In this document: positions 62,668-64,000 of the stretch, one piece after another
Layout of the letters: every line of letters starts with the position of its first letter
How positions within the stretch are numbered: position 1 is the first letter of the stretch
Assembly: GCA_963832945.1 (NCBI GenBank)
Contig: CAWHVV010000007.1
Location: forward strand, 620,001-684,000
Length of the DNA stretch: 64,000 bases
Direction: 5' to 3'
DNA from: JAFEDN01 sp963832945
Lineage (GTDB): Bacteria > Pseudomonadota > Gammaproteobacteria > Coxiellales > Coxiellaceae
Made by a program: the position numbers and the translations under genes
The notes under the pieces: generated by a model
What the model was told of the DNA's origin: nothing
The model's input: the letters and a program-made list of their open reading frames with translations, nothing else
Database searches by the model: none

Positions 62668-63750
62668 TCAAAACTTAATTTTACCCAGATTGAGAGTCAG
62701 GTTTTCTAGTCCTTGAGCCAGAAATTTTGCTCCAAATAAAAAAGTGTAGACTCCGGCAACGTGTCGAAATTCCTGGGTTAGCCGAATATCTTTAAAATCA
62801 TCTTCGAGGATATCGGCTAATTTTTCCACCAGGAAATCAATTTCCTGGATGGACCTTTTTTCTACAGCAGTCGTTAACTGCATCAAAAAATGGCTAATAT
62901 CCCGCTTGAAGTTCTCAAAGCCTGGTAGCGATTCGATAATTTGCATACTTTCTGGAGCCACATGGAAGCCGTAATACATCAGATTGATAGCCCGATAAAC
63001 CCTTCTCTCGGCATTTAAAATTTCCTGAAAGATTATTTTATCTTTTCGTGATTTTCCCAATTCAAGGCCTGTTTCCAGTATCAGACGACGCTGTTGCGAA
63101 AAGGTTACGAGCATTTTCTCATTCATATCCAGTAAATGATCGTTAATATCGGGAACATTTTTTTGAAAACAATTCTCAAAGTATTCATAAAAATAAGCAA
63201 GTGTACTACCCAGATTTTTCAAAAATACAGTGTGCGATCGGATCGGAAAAACAAATTGAGAGACTAAAACAGAGAGAATGATACCCACGATAATTTCGAT
63301 AAACCTTTCACCGGCAGCGGATAAATTGGCATGAGGTCCAAGTATAATAATGACCAGAGTCACAGATCCCAGAGTGCCCACATAACTTATATCGCCAGGA
63401 TTACAGGCTACGTAAGAAAAAATCAGGGTGAAAACAAATAACGCGATTGCCAACTCCGCCGGATTATTATGACACAATATGACAGTGATGATAGCGGCTA
63501 ACGCACCAAAGACTGTTCCCCAAAAACGCATTTTGGCCTTAATAAATAAACTACCCACGTTGGGCTGTGCGCTCATAACCACTAATATGGTGATCACAAT
63601 CCATTGAGCTTGTGGCCAACGAGTTATCAAAACCAGCATATACCCGATCAGGCACGCTAACGCTGTCTTAAAACCGTGGATAACCTTCGGTGGCGAAAAG
63701 CCAATCATTTTTCCAGCGCGACTTAGGTAGTATGAAATTTTCTGCATCAA
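62668..63750 (-). CDS. FUSC-family inner-membrane transporter-like protein
   Basis: 360 residues, about half the length of full YccS/AaeB proteins and close to single-unit FUSC members. Six N-terminal helices are seen, e.g. FKTALACLIGYMLVLIT, QWIVITILVVMSAQPNVGSL, GTVFGALAAIITVIL, YVGTLGSVTLVIIILGPHAN and FIEIIVGIILSVLVSQFVFP. The soluble C-terminal helical domain begins at RSHTVFLKNLGSTLAYFYEY. The family exports aromatic acids or related compounds; the substrate here is unknown. ATG-ATG start. 62487-62667 upstream of the next gene is AT-rich with nothing supported. Confidence 0.87.
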   Translation of the reverse strand: MMQKISYYLSRAGKMIGFSPPKVIHGFKTALACLIGYMLVLITRWPQAQWIVITILVVMSAQPNVGSLFIKAKMRFWGTVFGALAAIITVILCHNNPAELAIALFVFTLIFSYVACNPGDISYVGTLGSVTLVIIILGPHANLSAAGERFIEIIVGIILSVLVSQFVFPIRSHTVFLKNLGSTLAYFYEYFENCFQKNVPDINDHLLDMNEKMLVTFSQQRRLILETGLELGKSRKDKIIFQEILNAERRVYRAINLMYYGFHVAPESMQIIESLPGFENFKRDISHFLMQLTTAVEKRSIQEIDFLVEKLADILEDDFKDIRLTQEFRHVAGVYTFLFGAKFLAQGLENLTLNLGKIKF

Positions 63751-63860
63751 AGCCTCTTAGTTGTACCATAAACCGGTTGAAAAATTCGAGTCACTAAACA
63801 GATTATAGTCATTCCCGCACAGTGCGGTGTACATGGCTGCTTTTATATCCTAAAAATCTC

Positions 63861-64000
63861 GTATCCATTCACCACATGAATTTACATACGCAGAACGTCC
63901 AATTTTGGCTCAGGTTTGACGAAAAATTGGGCGAAAAAAGCGGAGCATACACAGGTATGTGAGCATTTTGAGCACGATTTTTCGTCAAACCTGAGTCAAA
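63861..64000. mobile_element. MITE-like element, copy 2 (runs off the window)
   Basis: 140 bp almost identical to 3509-3650, starting GTATCCATTCACCACATGAA and including the CTCAGGTTTGACGAAAAAT arm. The right end lies beyond the window. Confidence 0.88.

Overview
The window looks like an accessory, island-rich part of the chromosome of an intracellular or amoeba-associated gammaproteobacterium, most likely in the Legionellales/Coxiellaceae neighbourhood. This is an inference from two things: ordinary gammaproteobacterial housekeeping genes (mltB, uvrB, yciA-type thioesterase, cytochrome c5, aspartate aminotransferase, metF), and a high load of eukaryote-like domains (LRR, TIR, protein kinase, ankyrin, U-box, a ubiquitin-interacting motif, pentapeptide and TPR repeats) beside decaying genes and mobile DNA. 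No species can be named from the sequence alone.

Layout. 1-3456: mltB (start outside the window), a TPR-methyltransferase and a DUF4239 membrane protein. 3457-13563: six tandem genes for near-identical ~530-residue LRR proteins. They are bracketed by a duplicated 3' end of the thioesterase gene, so the block looks like an insertion at that gene's end. In every LRR the variation between copies sits in the two residues right after the LxL strand motif, while flanks and spacers are almost invariant. This is the most striking feature of the window. 13549-21693: yciA, a frameshifted doxX, uvrB, cytochrome c5, aspC, a heavily decayed metE and an intact metF.

21949-29109: a genomic island in tRNA-Asn, with a 51-bp att duplication at its far end. 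It carries a small membrane protein, an AbiE-type toxin-antitoxin pair and an operon of a YheO/DauR-type regulator, proline iminopeptidase, a broken SDR gene, a threonine/serine dehydratase and RidA. No integrase is present. 29371-32803: an intact IS21-like element (istA, istB and an extra zinc-ribbon gene) that cut a small membrane-protein gene on one side and a response-regulator gene on the other. 33444-34776: two MITE-like elements with 7-bp target duplications. 34302-42792: a second island between two copies of a tRNA 3' half (probably tRNA-Lys), with a WD40-like protein, a 1660-residue helical/TPR protein and a truncated ABC transporter. 42883-48015: a second IS21-like copy, inactivated by a different 1783-bp transposon (9-bp target duplication, possible -1 frameshifting) and by a 92-bp deletion.

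48011-59373 (minus strand): a cluster of effector-like genes. It holds a TIR protein cut at its 3' end by the IS, a pentapeptide protein overlapping it, a membrane-anchored U-box protein, a coiled-coil membrane protein, a TIR-kinase-ankyrin fusion and the remnant of a further ankyrin module. 59374-64000: a DUF2892 protein, a chimeric DUF1016/RelE-like reading frame with an XRE antitoxin, an unknown gene with a UAG-separated UIM tail, a FUSC-family transporter, and a second copy of the MITE found at 3509.

Working together: the dehydratase and RidA form a coherent pathway unit, AbiEi/AbiEii form a toxin-antitoxin defence pair, and the TIR, kinase, U-box and UIM proteins suggest host-directed or self/non-self signalling. 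Three independent insertion footprints plus nested IS elements show repeated accretion.
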